Assembly (NCBI GenBank): GCA_034440615.1
Contig: JAOTOM010003976.1
Span: forward strand, 55,001-119,000
DNA from: Ashinkailepas kermadecensis
Lineage: Eukaryota; Arthropoda; Thecostraca; Neolepadidae
Reading direction: 5' to 3'
Length of the DNA stretch: 64,000 nucleotides
In this document: positions 1 through 10,965 of the stretch, one piece after another
How the letters are laid out: every line of letters begins with the position of its first letter
Numbering within the stretch: position 1 is the stretch's first letter
Notes under the pieces: generated by a model
What the model saw: only the letters and a program-made list of their open reading frames with translations
Databases searched by the model: none
What the model was told of the DNA's origin: nothing
Program-made: the position numbers and the translations under genes

Positions 1-1809
1 CTCAATTAGCTCACCGAAGTAACCAATTCGATTTCCTTTCCTTTCAACAGTCCAGCAAAACCTTATAAAATCGATAGAATGTGGTGAAGATAACTTCGAA
101 AATGCAACTTTAAAAATAGCATAAATGGACAATTTGAGTGCAATGCGAAGTGAAGTGTGCCTACGTCCCCCTATGTACCGATGAGTCAAAAGCTACCAGA
201 CCAGCTTCGTCGAGTCACGCTGCTGTGCAACGCGACATTAGCGGGTGCCCACTAATTACTTGGGCCAAATTGGAAGCTGAGTAACTTTTGAGCAGCTTGA
301 CATACAGCTGCACAATTTGGTACGCAAGTTAAGCAAACCGTCAGGCACCACATGCTCTCAGTGCAGCGGCTGGTAGGTGCCGAAACGGTCGGCAGCACGC
401 TTGCGCTCACCCATGCTCTGCTCATCATCTGCCGCGGGATTTTGTCGTTGGGCGGAGGTAACACGCTTCGGATGCAGCACTTCAGTTGCTGGTCAGAGGC
501 GGTCGACCAGCCTCCTTCGTAGACGTCTTGCTTCAGGAAGCGCGTCAAGTCCTCGATCGGACGCAGCTCGGGCACGTTTGGAGTCCCTCTGCCGCTTCAT
601 TGTAGGTACGCCTGCCTCGTCCAGCAGAAGCGGGGTGCCACGGGCTTAGCGAGTCACGGGCAGGTCCGTCCAGAACACATACTCACCGCCAGGACAGCGT
701 TCTGCGATATACGGCAGCAGGATCGGCTGCACGCAGTTCTCGCAGTAGATGGCACCTCCGATGTTTGGCAGCAGGACCCGCTACATGCACTTCTCGCGAT
801 AGATGGCACCTCAGACGTTGGCCGGCTGGCCGTTGGACATACCGACTGTGCGTGAAGCCTCCTCTGAGGAGATGGCTGATCACACCAGCAGTTTCCCCGG
901 GGACTTGCAGGCAGATGTTTTACCTCCTGCGGTACTCATCCACCAGGATCGATCCATGGATGGAGGACATCTTTCACCAGGAATTCATGATATACTTTAT
1001 TGGCTCTCTTCTTGCCAGTAGGGTATCTTCCTTCATGGGTTTCTGAAGTTATATCTTACCAACGTCACAGCGCCGAGCCAGCAGGTGCTGCGAAACATCT
1101 TTCTGGTCACTGCTGGGACTAGTCTTTCTTGATCATTTTGAAGCTTGGTCTGCCAGCATTACCTTTGCCAACACGCTAGCGTTTACCCTAGTATCCAGCT
1201 TCATGAGTTTGTGATAAATGATCGTTCTCGGTATATTCCATAGATCAAGCAGTGGCGAATGGCGACTGACCTAATTTTGAGTGTTGGTATTTCGCGTAAA
1301 TTTCGCGGTGGAACCTCTGACACTATATGAGTAACGTCCATGCTAACTAAGTACAATTCCCGGTATTGTATTCAGTTATCATGGACAAAAGCGTAAGCCA
1401 GTCGGCGATTGGCCTACGTTTTTAAACACGCTCGCACAACGTTCAGTGCCTCCTGCACAACATGTTTCAATGTGCTAACCCTATTTTTGCCGAAGTTACG
1501 GATCCATAATTTTGTTCAAATAATTAGTGACCACCCGTTAATGTAGTTATTCCATCACAAGTTGACATTCCACAAGTTTTACTTCTAACTGACTGACCTA
1601 ATGTCCACGCACCTCTCCAAAAGAGTGCATGAAAGACTCAGCTATACATCGAAACACACAAACCACATACATAAATGACAGAAGATCAACACACACTCGT
1701 GCCCGATATGGAACGGGACGTCCCGGTAAACATACTAATACTGCTTCCCTACCGACCAAGCACGCCGCACATTGACATGCAGAATGACTAGTTGCTGTGA
1801 GTGCCTCAC
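1..1809. other. unassigned sequence at the window edge
   Basis: Apart from the duplication at 703-828, nothing is recognised. If the Mef2 transcript continues, its distal introns or exons should lie here or beyond position 1. A conserved MEF2 activation-domain motif was looked for by eye and not found. Confidence 0.4.
703..828. repeat. about 62-bp imperfect direct duplication
   Basis: Two adjacent segments share GGCAGCAGGA, then a C/G-rich stretch with GCACGCAGTTCTCGC or its variant, then AGATGGCACCTC. The duplication is imperfect and of unknown role. Confidence 0.55.
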
Positions 1810-1979
1810 CTGTACTCAGTGGACAGCTGGTGCCCCTCCAGAGTCAGACCGCCGCCTCTTGTTCGCCACGCCCTTGACACGCTCACGCCCGTGACCCTGC
1901 AGTCGCCGCCGACCCCGGTCGGAGGGTAGCCGTACCCGACCGCCGAGGGACCACCAATACTGGCCGCACTGTGCGACAT
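1810..1979 (-). CDS. weak exon candidate downstream of exon 4
   Basis: An acceptor TAG at 1980-1982, after a T-rich tract, and a donor AG/GTGAGG (GT at 1808-1809) enclose 170 bp. Entered in phase 0 it stays open to the donor and reads SHSAASIGGPSAVGYGYPP near its start. Entered in phase 1, which is what candidate exon 4 would deliver, it reads a Lys/Arg-rich tail ending KRRRSDSGGAPAVH and then a stop. That could be a terminal exon with a nuclear-localisation-like tail. Neither version matches a family I recognise, and the two readings conflict, so this is only a lead. Confidence 0.22.
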
Positions 1980-2564
1980 CTACCGGACAAATATACAACA
2001 TTGGCGACAAGACGACGAGGACAGAAAGCCAGTCACAGCTTTCGTAAGAATTGTCACCGAAGATGAATAAGTTCATCGTGCATCTTCTACAGCGTACCGC
2101 AATATCACGAGACATAGGCTAGATATGCACTCTGTTGTGCTGATCTGGATGCATTCATCATTGCAGGTGCCCTTATATTCACCGAACGGCAGCACAGCCG
2201 TTGAAAGTATACAGAAATCGAATGGGCCCTGTGCCGAACACGGCATTGTGGTCCACAACTAACGCGCTTATAGCAAGCCGTCAGTAAACCTGCCCGAAAG
2301 GCTCAACAGATAATGGCATCCACGAAGAAAACCGTGACACAGTGCACATTTTGGATGTATGCTAGAGGAACCATGCTGTCAGAAAGGTAGGCGCCCACCG
2401 TGCACCGGCAAAGGGGGTAGACATGTACCTGTCTCCATCGGAATAGGTCAGTGCACAGCTTTACATACCCCATGCATATGAATAGTCACGGAACTATGGC
2501 GCATCAGCATGCGTCGCCACAGACCCGTGTCCATCCAGCAGGTGTGGACACTCGGCTGTGCTAG
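1980..2564. other. unassigned spacer
   Basis: No gene, RNA or repeat is recognised between the weak exon candidate and the 32-bp array. Confidence 0.4.
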
Positions 2565-3690
2565 CCGGATGTGGTGTGAACACAGCGCAGCCCCAGCCGG
2601 ATGTGGTGTGAACACAGCGCAGCCCCAGCCGGATGTGGTGTGAACACAGCGCAGCCCCAGCCGGATGTGGTGTGAACGGCGCCCGCCGGATGTGGTGTGA
2701 ACACGCGCAGCCCCAGCCGGATGTGGTGGGAACACGAGCTGCCCCGCCGGATGTGGTGGGAACACAGAGCTGCCCCAGCCGGATGTGGTGTGAACACAGC
2801 GCAGCCCCAGCCGGATGTGGTGTGAACACAGCGCAGCCCCAGCCGGATGTGGTGTGAACACAGCGCAGCCCCAGCCGGATGTGGTGGGAACACAGAGCTG
2901 CCCCAGCCGGATGTGGTGTGAACACAGCGCTGCCCCAGCCGGATGTGGTGTGAACACGCCAGCCCCAGCGGACGTGGTGTGAACAGCGCAGCCCCAGCCG
3001 GATGTGGTGTGAACACGCGCAGCCCCAGCCGGAGTGGTGTGAACCGCGCAGCCCCAGCCGGATGTGGTGGGAACACGAGCTGCCCCAGCCGGATGTGGTG
3101 GGAACAGAGCTGCCCCGCCGATGGTGTGACACGCGCAGCCCCAGCCGGATGTGGTGTGAACACGCGCAGCCCCGCCGGATGTGGTGTGACACGCGCGCCC
3201 CGCCGATGGGGGGACGCGCTGCCCGCCGGATGTGGTGGGAACACAGCTGCCCCGCCATGTGGTGGGAACGCTGCCCGCCGGATTGGGTGAACACAGCGCT
3301 GCCCCAGCCGGATGTGGTTGGAACACAGAGCTGTCCCAGCCGGATGTGGTGTGCATACAGAGCGGATGTGGTATGAATACAGAGCTGTCCCAGCCGGATG
3401 TTGTGTGAACACAGTGCTGTTCCAGCTAGATATGGTGCGAACACAGAGCTGTCCCAGCAGGACGTGGTGTGAACACAGCGCTGCCCCATCCGGATGTGGT
3501 GTGAACACAGAGCTGTCCCAGCCGGATGTGGTGTGAACACAGAGCTGTCCCAGTCGGATGTGGAGTGAACACAGTGCTGCCCCAGCCGGATGTGGTGTGA
3601 ACACAGAGCTGTCCCAGCCGGATGTGGTGTGAACACAGCACTATCCCAGCCGGATGTGGTGTGGACACAGAGCTGTCCCATCCGAAAGTC
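2565..3690. repeat. 32-bp minisatellite (about 35 units)
   Basis: Units contain CCGGATGTGGTGTGAACACA followed by GCGCAGCCCCAG, with internal variants AGAGCTGTCCCAG and shortened 29-31-bp units around 3100-3290. Since 32 is not a multiple of three, all three frames cycle through the unit and stay open, which explains the long Cys/His-rich frames on both strands. No unique spacers are present. Confidence 0.95.
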
Positions 3691-4019
3691 AGGGCACGAA
3701 CTTGTGTGGCGGCAGAGACAGCCTTGCCGGACAGGAACCGGCCGGCTGGCTGCAGGGCCGGTGATGTGGATGGCGCCAGTGGTGACACAGCCACCGGATA
3801 TGCGGCGTCGAGCGTGCCTGCAAAACGACACCAACATCGGTGGGTTTTTGTTTTCACACGGACTAGTAACTCCGGTCTTTTGGTCATTGGAGTGTCATAA
3901 TCCTCATCGCATTGGTTTTCTGGAATGTCGCGTTATGGACTGCGGGCTAGAAACAAAACGAAAGTGTCTATAGGCTGCACAGTATTTATTAATCAGATAT
4001 CTAATTATGCTTCATTTCA

Positions 4020-4665
4020 AACACGATGGCATGGCTAAACTGGACAGTACGGTGTGTCATCAGTGGCATAACTAAACTGGACAGTACGGTGTGTCATCAG
4101 TGACATGACTAAACTGGACATTACGGTGTGTCATCAGTGACATGACTAAACTGGACAGTACAGTGTGTCATCAGTGGCATAACTAAACTGGGCAGTACGG
4201 TGTGTCATCAGTGGCATAACTAAACTGGACATTACGGTGTGTCATCAGTGGCATGACTAAACTGGACAGTACAGTGTGTCATCAGTGGCATAACTAAACT
4301 GGACAGTACGGTGTGTCATCAGTGACATGACTAAACTGGACATTACGGTGTGTCATCAGTGGCATGACTAAACTGGACAGTACAGTGTGTCATCAGTGGC
4401 ATAACTAAACTGGACAGTACGGTGTGTCATCAGTGACATTGCTATACTGGACAGTACGGTGTGTCATCAGTGGCATAACTAAACTGGACAGTACGGTGTG
4501 TCATCAGTGACATGACTAAACTGGACAGTACGGTGTGTCATCAGTGACATTGCTATACTGGACAGTACGGTATGTCATCAGTGGCATAACTAAACTGGAC
4601 AGTACGGTGTGTCATCAGTAACATGACTAAGCTGGACAGTACGGTGTGTCATCAGTAACAGTGAA
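4020..4665. repeat. 37-bp minisatellite (about 17 units)
   Basis: Units contain ACTAAACTGGACAGTACGGT then GTGTCATCAGTGGCATA. Two main variants alternate: GTGGCATAA and GTGACATGA. It lies 300 bp beyond the donor of candidate exon 4 on the gene strand. Confidence 0.95.
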
Positions 4666-4966
4666 ATGTAAATCCTCATCTTTAATCCCTCTCTCCCTGT
4701 CACGTCCCTGTCCATATCCCATATCCAGTCCCACATCTGCCTCTCTTGCTCTGTAGTAGTTTTCAAATACTCTAACTTTACTAGAGCAAATGCTATCTGA
4801 CGCTCAACACTGCTCACATCTTTAGAATGTGAGCAAAACAATGGTTGTCGGGACAAAGACTGGCCCTGCTGGTGTGCATCACCCATCAAAATCATGAGGT
4901 CTCACTACTGCCCATAATTGTTCCAATGCCGCTCACATGCACACCACTCAGGAACAAGGAGCGTAC
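4666..4966. other. short spacer between the 37-bp array and candidate exon 4
   Basis: A minus-strand frame containing ERQIAFALVKLEYLKTTTEQ is open here but lacks recognisable splice context and family similarity. Confidence 0.35.
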
Positions 4967-5738
4967 CTTGCGATGAGCCAGGTCGTGGGCTGAGCGAATG
5001 TTGTATGGGCTGTGGGCTGAGCGAGTGTTGTATAGGCTGTGGGCTGAGCGTGTGTTGTATGGGCTGTGGGCTGAGCGAGTGTTGTATAGGCTGTGGGCTG
5101 AGCGTGTGTTGTATGGGCTGTGGGCTGAGAGAGTGTTGTATGGGTTGTGGGCTGAGCGAGTGTTGCATGTGTTGTGGGGTGAGTGAGTGTTGCATGGGTT
5201 GTGGGCTGAGCGAGTGTTGCATGGGTTGTGGGCTGAGAGAATGTTGCGTGGGCTGTGGGCTGAGCGAGTGTTGAGTTGGCCGTTCGCTGCGAGTGTGTTG
5301 GGCGGTTCGTGGGCTTAATGTGTGTTGGGTGGGCTGTGAACTGAGCGAATGAGGTGTGTGCTGTGGACTCAGCAAGTACTGTGTAGGCTGTGGACTGATA
5401 GAGTGTTGCGTGGCCTGTGGGCTGAGCGAGTGTTGCGTGGGCTGTGGGCTGAGCGAGTGTTGCGTGGGCCGTGGGCTGAGTGAATGTTGTGAAGGCCGTG
5501 TGCTTCGGTGCTGAGCTGGAGATGAGTGGTGCATCACTGTGACGGAAGTAGTGTCAGAGCTAATGCCCGTGCCGGAACTGATGCTGGAGGTGATGCCTGA
5601 ACCGATTCCGGCGCTGACGCCCGAGCCGATGCCGGAGCTGATGCCAGCACTCGCTCTCTTCACCGAGTCGTCCGGGTACTGGCCGCCAATCCTGGCTTCG
5701 TCTGCACTCAGAGTGTAACCAGCCTGACCGACCTCCTC
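4967..5738 (-). CDS. candidate Mef2 exon 4 encoding 19 tandem nine-residue repeats
   Basis: This is an open 772-nt segment. Its acceptor has a pyrimidine-rich tract and CAG at 5739-5741; its donor is CAAG/GTACGC, with the GT at 4965-4966. Entry is phase 0, which fits the phase-0 end of exon 3; exit is phase 1. The first 82 codons start EEVGQAGYTL, include a Gly/Ile/Ser-rich run with a four-residue rhythm, and lead into 19 units of nine residues, consensus TQHSLSPQP, at 4980-5492. The first unit residue drifts from Thr through Met to Ile along the array, a sign of unequal exchange. The unit is 27 bp, so copy changes keep the frame. Ser/Thr-Pro-rich sequence is typical of MEF2 activation regions, but no conserved MEF2 motif was recognised. 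It could be an exon of this gene, an exon of another gene, or a chance open array. Confidence 0.5.
4980..5492 (-). repeat. 27-bp in-frame minisatellite (19 units) inside candidate exon 4
   Basis: Exactly 19 units of 27 bp, each coding nine residues with an SLSP core on the minus strand. Units nearest the donor begin with Ile, the middle ones with Met, and those near the acceptor with Thr. The opposite strand is also open, giving a Cys-rich frame that is judged an artefact. Confidence 0.95.
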
Positions 5739-5894
5739 CTGTTGGGACAGCGGCAACAACACGGTCAGCAGGTCAGGCTACACCAGCAGCGGTGTCACAG
5801 CTTCTTTCACGGGGTACTGATACCGATGGGTACCGACTCGAGGCTACTATGCTGACGGGCAGAACAAGTGTGAGCTTTACCAGTTTATATCCGA

Positions 5895-5978
5895 CCACAA
5901 CTTGGGATGGGAATCGAACCCCGTACATCTGGCTTGCCAGACACTTAGTTTAACCACTGAGCAACCGAAACCCCTTTT
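5895..5978 (-). mobile_element. tRNA-like SINE head
   Basis: Read on the minus strand, GGGGTTTCGGTTGCTCAGTG is followed by a B-box match, GGGTTCGATTCCC, at tRNA spacing. An acceptor-stem partner is missing and the downstream sequence continues as non-tRNA, so this is more likely a SINE or tRNA pseudogene than a tRNA gene. Confidence 0.55.
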
Positions 5979-6324
5979 TACTCAATTCCTGTCACTTTTT
6001 TGTCGGGCGCACGTAAGAAAACCCTGTCTGCGCCCCTGACTGTGCCTATAAAAGCAGGTTCTAATTGCCGTTGTAACCCTCAAAATGGTTTCCTTGGGAG
6101 TTGATGCTGCGGCTTCAGCGCTTTTTCCACTGCTGGAAGCACCTCTGCAACTCACTTTTGAAGGTACTGTTCAGTACCTCCTGCTATGTGTGTAGGAGCG
6201 GCCCAAAAATGTCGGGGGACAAGCCGATTTGAGGCCAATTCCTTCCAGTCAGCGCCATATGATTAATGGCTTAGATCGGATTTCTTAGGGGGCAAGGGGA
6301 AGACATTCGATCACCCCAGAGATT
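5979..6324. other. unassigned, between the SINE head and the mariner remnant
   Basis: This may include the decayed 3' end of the mariner element, but no inverted terminal repeat was seen. Confidence 0.3.
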
Positions 6325-7065
6325 ACACTCATGCCTGCTGCAATTCGGAGCGAACCTCCTTGATATTGTTAAATCGTAGTCCCTTCAGCTGGATCCTCAT
6401 TTTGGAGAACAGAGAGAAGCCGCAGGGCGCCAGATCGGTAAAATAGAGTGGGTGCTGGACCACGGTCATGTTGTTCCTGGCCACAAGCCGCTGGACAGCC
6501 AGAGCAATGTGGGTCAACGCGTCCTCGTGATACGGCAGCCAGTTCTGTGCGCACCATTACTCCGCACGTTTCCTCCTCATATCCTCATACTCCGCACGTG
6601 TCCTCCTCATATCCTCCCTCAAACGCCTCAGGGCCTCTATGTAGAAGTACTGATTCACCGTCTGATCTACAGGAACGAACTCCTGGTGAACAATTGCTCC
6701 ATGTCAAAGGAACAGATCAGCATGCTCTTAACGTTGCTCTTGACCAGTCTCGCTTTCTTCATTTGAACGTAAATTGTTTCACTGGGATTACTGCTGCTAG
6801 GCTTCAAGGTCATAATCATAAACTCGGCTTTCATCACCATTGATGACCTTGGAAAGAAAGCTTTGACCATTTCTGACCTGCCACTGGAGATTCCTGCACA
6901 CAGCGAGCCACCGTTCTTCCTGGTCCTGCGTCAGCGGTCGGGCACGAATTTGGCAGCAATTCGCCTTCTGTTCAGTCCCTCCATGAGAATGCGGTAACAT
7001 GAGCCGAACTATAGGTTAACGATGCTGCAAATGTCGTCAATGGTTCGCCGACAGTCCTCACCAGG
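6325..7065 (-). mobile_element. decayed mariner-family transposase
   Basis: Three fragments in different frames, in the correct order on the minus strand, match a mariner transposase. Near 7000-7065 there is a helix-turn-helix-like piece (CRRTIDDIC). At 6800-6920 a catalytic-core piece contains INGDESRVYDYD, matching the family's TGDE-W-Y-YD motif. At 6670-6780 KKARLVKSNVKSMLICSFD follows, and at 6330-6520 HPLYFTDLAPCGFSLFSKM carries the SPDLAP-type motif. Frameshifts and changed residues make it inactive. Terminal inverted repeats were not located. A short local duplication at 6560-6620 interrupts the coding similarity. Confidence 0.85.
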
Positions 7066-8335
7066 GGCGTTGATTTCTGAAGATGATTGGGCGACAGATG
7101 CATGGAGACAATGGGCGGATGAAAATGGGTTGGCGGTCACATTATGTAGAGTTCCATGTTAAAGATTGATATTATTGGGGTGGGGGCAGAGCGAACATTG
7201 AGGGGCACTTTCCTCTTCTAAAGTATACAAAGCAACACTCATAGTCATCGCCGATAACCTAATGTACTTTCGGAACATTTTCGTCGGTTCTATTGGTTCA
7301 TAGTCAACCACAACGTTCACAATCCATAACCGAAGTTGCCCATGCTTGAACCGCGAACACTACACGAACGTTTCGCTTCTGCTTTTGGATTCGTCGCGAA
7401 ATGCCTAAACATGCCATGAATTTCCAGCTCTGTTTTACCCAGTGTGAATCCGGATTTGACACACACACGGTATGCGCCGCTCCTTGAAATGGGCCGTCTT
7501 TTCGCAGAAATTCGCCGCCATAGTATGGCGAAGTCATCATAATTTATCAGGTCCTATGAACAGAGGACCGTTCCGGTGACACCATGCGGGGCGTGTCCTG
7601 GAGCTGGCAGCGGACAGAAAGCTTTGTTTACAGGCAGACGATGCTCGTGAACCCGGTGCCACCCGATCTGGTCGGGAAGTTGTAATCCCGTGACGCGACG
7701 AACACTCCCCAGATACCGCCATCTTGTGCGCAAATACCGACCAAGGCAAAGTCCTTCAGGCGTCGGACGTAAGCCATGAATGAGGCAATACTCATGCTTA
7801 AACCAAGGGCCTCTCACACTCTCAGACGGGCGGATTACTCAACTGCGCCACTGACGTGGTCAACCAACAAGCTAATGCATTGCGTGCACCCGGCATGTCT
7901 GGTGCTTTCAATGTTACCACTTTCCACGTCTGTGCCCTATATAGGTTTTCATATTTATCGGCCGGGTCGGAGACCTGCACATTTCATGAGTGACATATTT
8001 CAACTCATGGTGGGTGATGTGATGCACGTGTGAATATTTGTATTGCATGGTAGCAAAACAAATTTGGTCACTTTTTGGCGATGTTCACTAATTAAAGAAA
8101 GAAACGAAAACAATTACTAAGGTAGTAAGTCGATAACGTCAGGTGGATAACGTTCAAGAATATCGAAGTAAAATTTGCCTGGCTATCAGGTACCATCACC
8201 AAGAACACACACACACACACACATAGTGCATAGTGGTCGTGTCGAACAATATAGATGCAATCAGCGCCCCTCAATGCATTCCAAGCCAGACGACGGACAG
8301 GAGGACTCGTCTATGCATTTGACGGCTGCGGTTCT
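7066..8335. other. unassigned intronic sequence
   Basis: Only an (AC)n tract near 8206-8222 stands out. Frames in this stretch resemble no known protein. Confidence 0.4.
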
Positions 8336-9010
8336 GCATGCACGCGCACTGAAGGGGGGAGGCGAAATCCGCCCACCCCTCCGGTTTTTCGTAAATAACT
8401 GCAGATTTTACCGGTCGATATACGCGATTTTCTGCGTACCTGCTTAGTAATGACCGGCGCGTCGTTTAAAGTAAGAAAAATAGAAATCAGCTGAACATTT
8501 TTCAAGTTAGGGCCCGCTAAAGTTAAAAAAAATGTATAGCGCCAGATCACAAAAATCGGCGCTAATGCGCTTCCCGTATATTCGCAAAAGGGAAGTGTTC
8601 TTGGCAACACTAGCGACTTGTTTGATGTATATTGATATGCTATATAGTTTCAAGATCATGTTAGGTCACCGAGGTCAAGTCAGGTCAAGTTCATGACAGG
8701 TTAATGGAACCAAACTTGATCAACTGGAATGTTGTCATAAATACACTACTGTTTGTCATTTGTACTGTTTGTCATTGCGTTTCCATACTTTATTAATGTA
8801 CTTCGCTCCTTTCTTCACGAAGCCGATTGCTCCGAGCTGCCCGACCGAGCAGTCGGGCGGGTTTCGGTAACTGGAACAGGTAACTGACCTGATCAAGTGG
8901 TGCTATATAGGTGACCTGAGGTCAACTGTTGGGTCCAGCATCTGCATTTCATCATTAGTAATGTCCAAAACATCATTGATGCCCATTTTGGAGCATTTAA
9001 ATACAATCAC
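8336..9010 (+). repeat. dispersed repeat A, copy 1
   Basis: This copy begins near CACGCGCACTGAAGGGGGG and contains a GGCGAAATCCGCCC palindrome-like block, a GGCGCTAATGCGCTTCCC segment and AGGTCA-type motifs. It ends near the CCCATTTTGGAGCATTTAAA segment. A full-length copy lies in reverse at 50890-51590. No coding capacity is seen, so it is a non-autonomous element of unknown class. Confidence 0.8.
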
Positions 9011-9314
9011 AGCGATCCATAACGATGACAAGTCAACCCACGCAATACCAGACAATTTTGCAAATTTGACCTCATTTGACCTTGAAGATATTGACCCAAG
9101 GTCATGAAAGTTGCACACAATAGAGGTCACTACCGTACCCATCCACCCTGCGAATTTCGTTCCTCTAGCTTCACTAGGAGCCGAGATCTTAGGGGGGGCG
9201 GAATCCGCCCTCCCTCCAGTGCGCGTAATTTTCAGAGGCCCTCCAGGGCGCGTTAAGGTTTCAGGCTGGAAAAACGAACTACGTATGATGATGAGCCAGG
9301 TAATATGACGATAT

Positions 9315-9501
9315 GAAGCTTGATCTTATTGGTTATTGGTTTTTACGACACGTCAACCGTTGAGTCATATAGCGTCGCCAATCTCTCACGCCGATTGGTC
9401 GCGGGCGAAGAGTAGCGACAGGTGAGATTCGAACCCACAATCTTTCGATTGCGAGACGAGCATCTTACCCCTAGACCACTCGTCCCCGAAGCTTGATCTT
9501 A
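9315..9501 (-). mobile_element. tRNA-derived SINE with 14-bp target-site duplication
   Basis: The body is 9329-9487 on the minus strand. It begins GGGGACGAGTGGTCTAGGGG, an A-box-like start, and has a good B box, GGTTCGAATCT. It ends CCAATAACCAA. Identical flanks GAAGCTTGATCTTA at 9315-9328 and 9488-9501 are the target-site duplication. The anticodon arm is not foldable as a normal tRNA, so it is a retroposon and not a tRNA gene. A second copy lies at 42706-42863. Confidence 0.9.
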
Positions 9502-9539
9502 GCCTGCCCTGCTTCAGGGCGGGTTAAGATCTCGTGGTT

Positions 9540-10965
9540 TTTTAGCGCCCCTCCCCCTCCCCCTCTTAGGGTTTTTCACGGATAGTGAAAAATGCCGTGC
9601 GGCAGTACCCAAAATTTTGCATACCTTTTTCCACGTCAATTTCACATGGTGTGTGCACATTTTTAGGCCAGGTCATCTATGATCACCGAGTTAGTCAAGG
9701 TCAAATGAGGTCACCTCCAAAAACGTTAAGCCAGTCAACACGCTTTAACTTAAATATATTTGAATGAAACATTCCGTGTTTGCATATCTTTAGGAACGCA
9801 ACAAAATGCAGCAGCGAAATTGTTGAATTTTGTTCGTTGTTGATCACGTTTTTTTGCATGCTTGCCCATTGAGGCTAAACTCGAATATTCTGGCAAAAGT
9901 GAGCATTTTTATGAGGCTATGTTGACCTAAACCAGCGTTTCTTGGTGTGCTGGACCGATTAAACAATGAAAATACAAAGAGCAAGGAAACGAAAGATTTT
10001 GGACCTAACCAATAATGCCAGTTATGATTTTTGGATGGGCCATGGTCAATTTGGTGTTCCTTTTCTGATTCCAAAACAGCTTTTCTTTTTTTAAATCTCC
10101 CCCAAAATGCACCCCTAGAGACGAAACATGACGTCACTCATGTCCTCAAGCCACCTAGTGACGCCAATTTCTGAGGGCAGAAAATGTTGGGGTAGTTTCG
10201 AGCCCTACTCATCGAGCGCTTTTTGATGAGATCCCTTTCACTTTCGTGCAGCGCTTAGTTTGGAGATTACAGGGGGCGTAAAAGAACCTCCCGGGACGGG
10301 GTTGGTTGGTTATTTGGGCTTAAGGGCGCATCGACTGCGTTGGTCATACAGCGCCCGGGACGGGGTGTGAGATGCTTAGTCTTTTTGCGCTCCCTAAGGT
10401 TGTCCGCGAATAGTGAAGAAAAAACGGCAGGCGGTAGAGCGCCGAAATTTGGCGTACCTTCTCCCACATCAATGACATGTGTAAAAATTGTGAGTTAAGG
10501 TCATCAACGGCCACCGCGTTAGTCAAGGTCAAGTGAGGTCCCCTCCAAAGAGTTCAACGAGTCGTCACGTTTTAAGGGGTAAAGATATTCTAATGAAACT
10601 TCCATCGTTTACTTACATTTAGAGACGCAACAAAACGCACTGGATGAATTTCTGATTTTTTTTATTTCTCATGACTTATTTATTGTGCATACTTGCTTAT
10701 TAGGGCTAAAATCGATGATTCTGGCAAGTGTAAACACTTTGTGTGAGGGTAAGTTTACTTAAAACAACGTTTCTCAGTGCGCCCTACCCATTAGAAAATA
10801 CAAATTTCAGAAATGGAAGTCTAAATTTTGCAACTAAAAAAATTGTATTCTGGGCGGGCAAACATTTTGGGGCCATGGTCCTTTTCACCTTCCTTTTCCG
10901 ATTTCAAATAGGCTTTGTTTTAAAATATACTCCAAAATGAACTCCCCAGATAAAAAAAACATGAA
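9540..10965. repeat. diverged tandem pair of about 0.6-kb repeats (family B)
   Basis: Segments 9540-10137 and 10375-10965 share the same order of blocks: a CGGATAGTGAA segment, CCCAC-TCAAT, AGTCAAGGTCAA-TGAGGTC, ACGCAACAAAA, TTCTGGCAA and TCCAAAATG. Divergence is high. The second copy is cut by the 27-bp array that starts at 10966. The class is unknown. Confidence 0.7.
10299..10360 (+). repeat. dispersed short repeat (SINE tail-like), copy 1
   Basis: A GGTTGGTTATTTGGGCTTAA segment followed by GGGCGCATCGACTGCGTTGG occurs here. Similar copies are at 26313-26360 (plus) and 56303-56338 (minus). It is probably the 3' part of a SINE-like family. Confidence 0.55.

Noticed and set aside
2565..3690. 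CRISPR-like regular repeat
   Set aside because: Units are contiguous, with no unique spacers, in an animal genome.
4590..4895. Minus-strand frame with a charged helical segment as the next Mef2 exon
   Set aside because: It would need an intron of only about 100 bp, runs into the 37-bp satellite and has base composition unlike the other exons.
4918..5274. Cys-rich plus-strand frame (CMGCGLSECC repeats) resembling a metal-binding protein
   Set aside because: It is the antisense of the candidate exon 4 array; the minus strand has splice sites and phase agreement, the plus strand does not.
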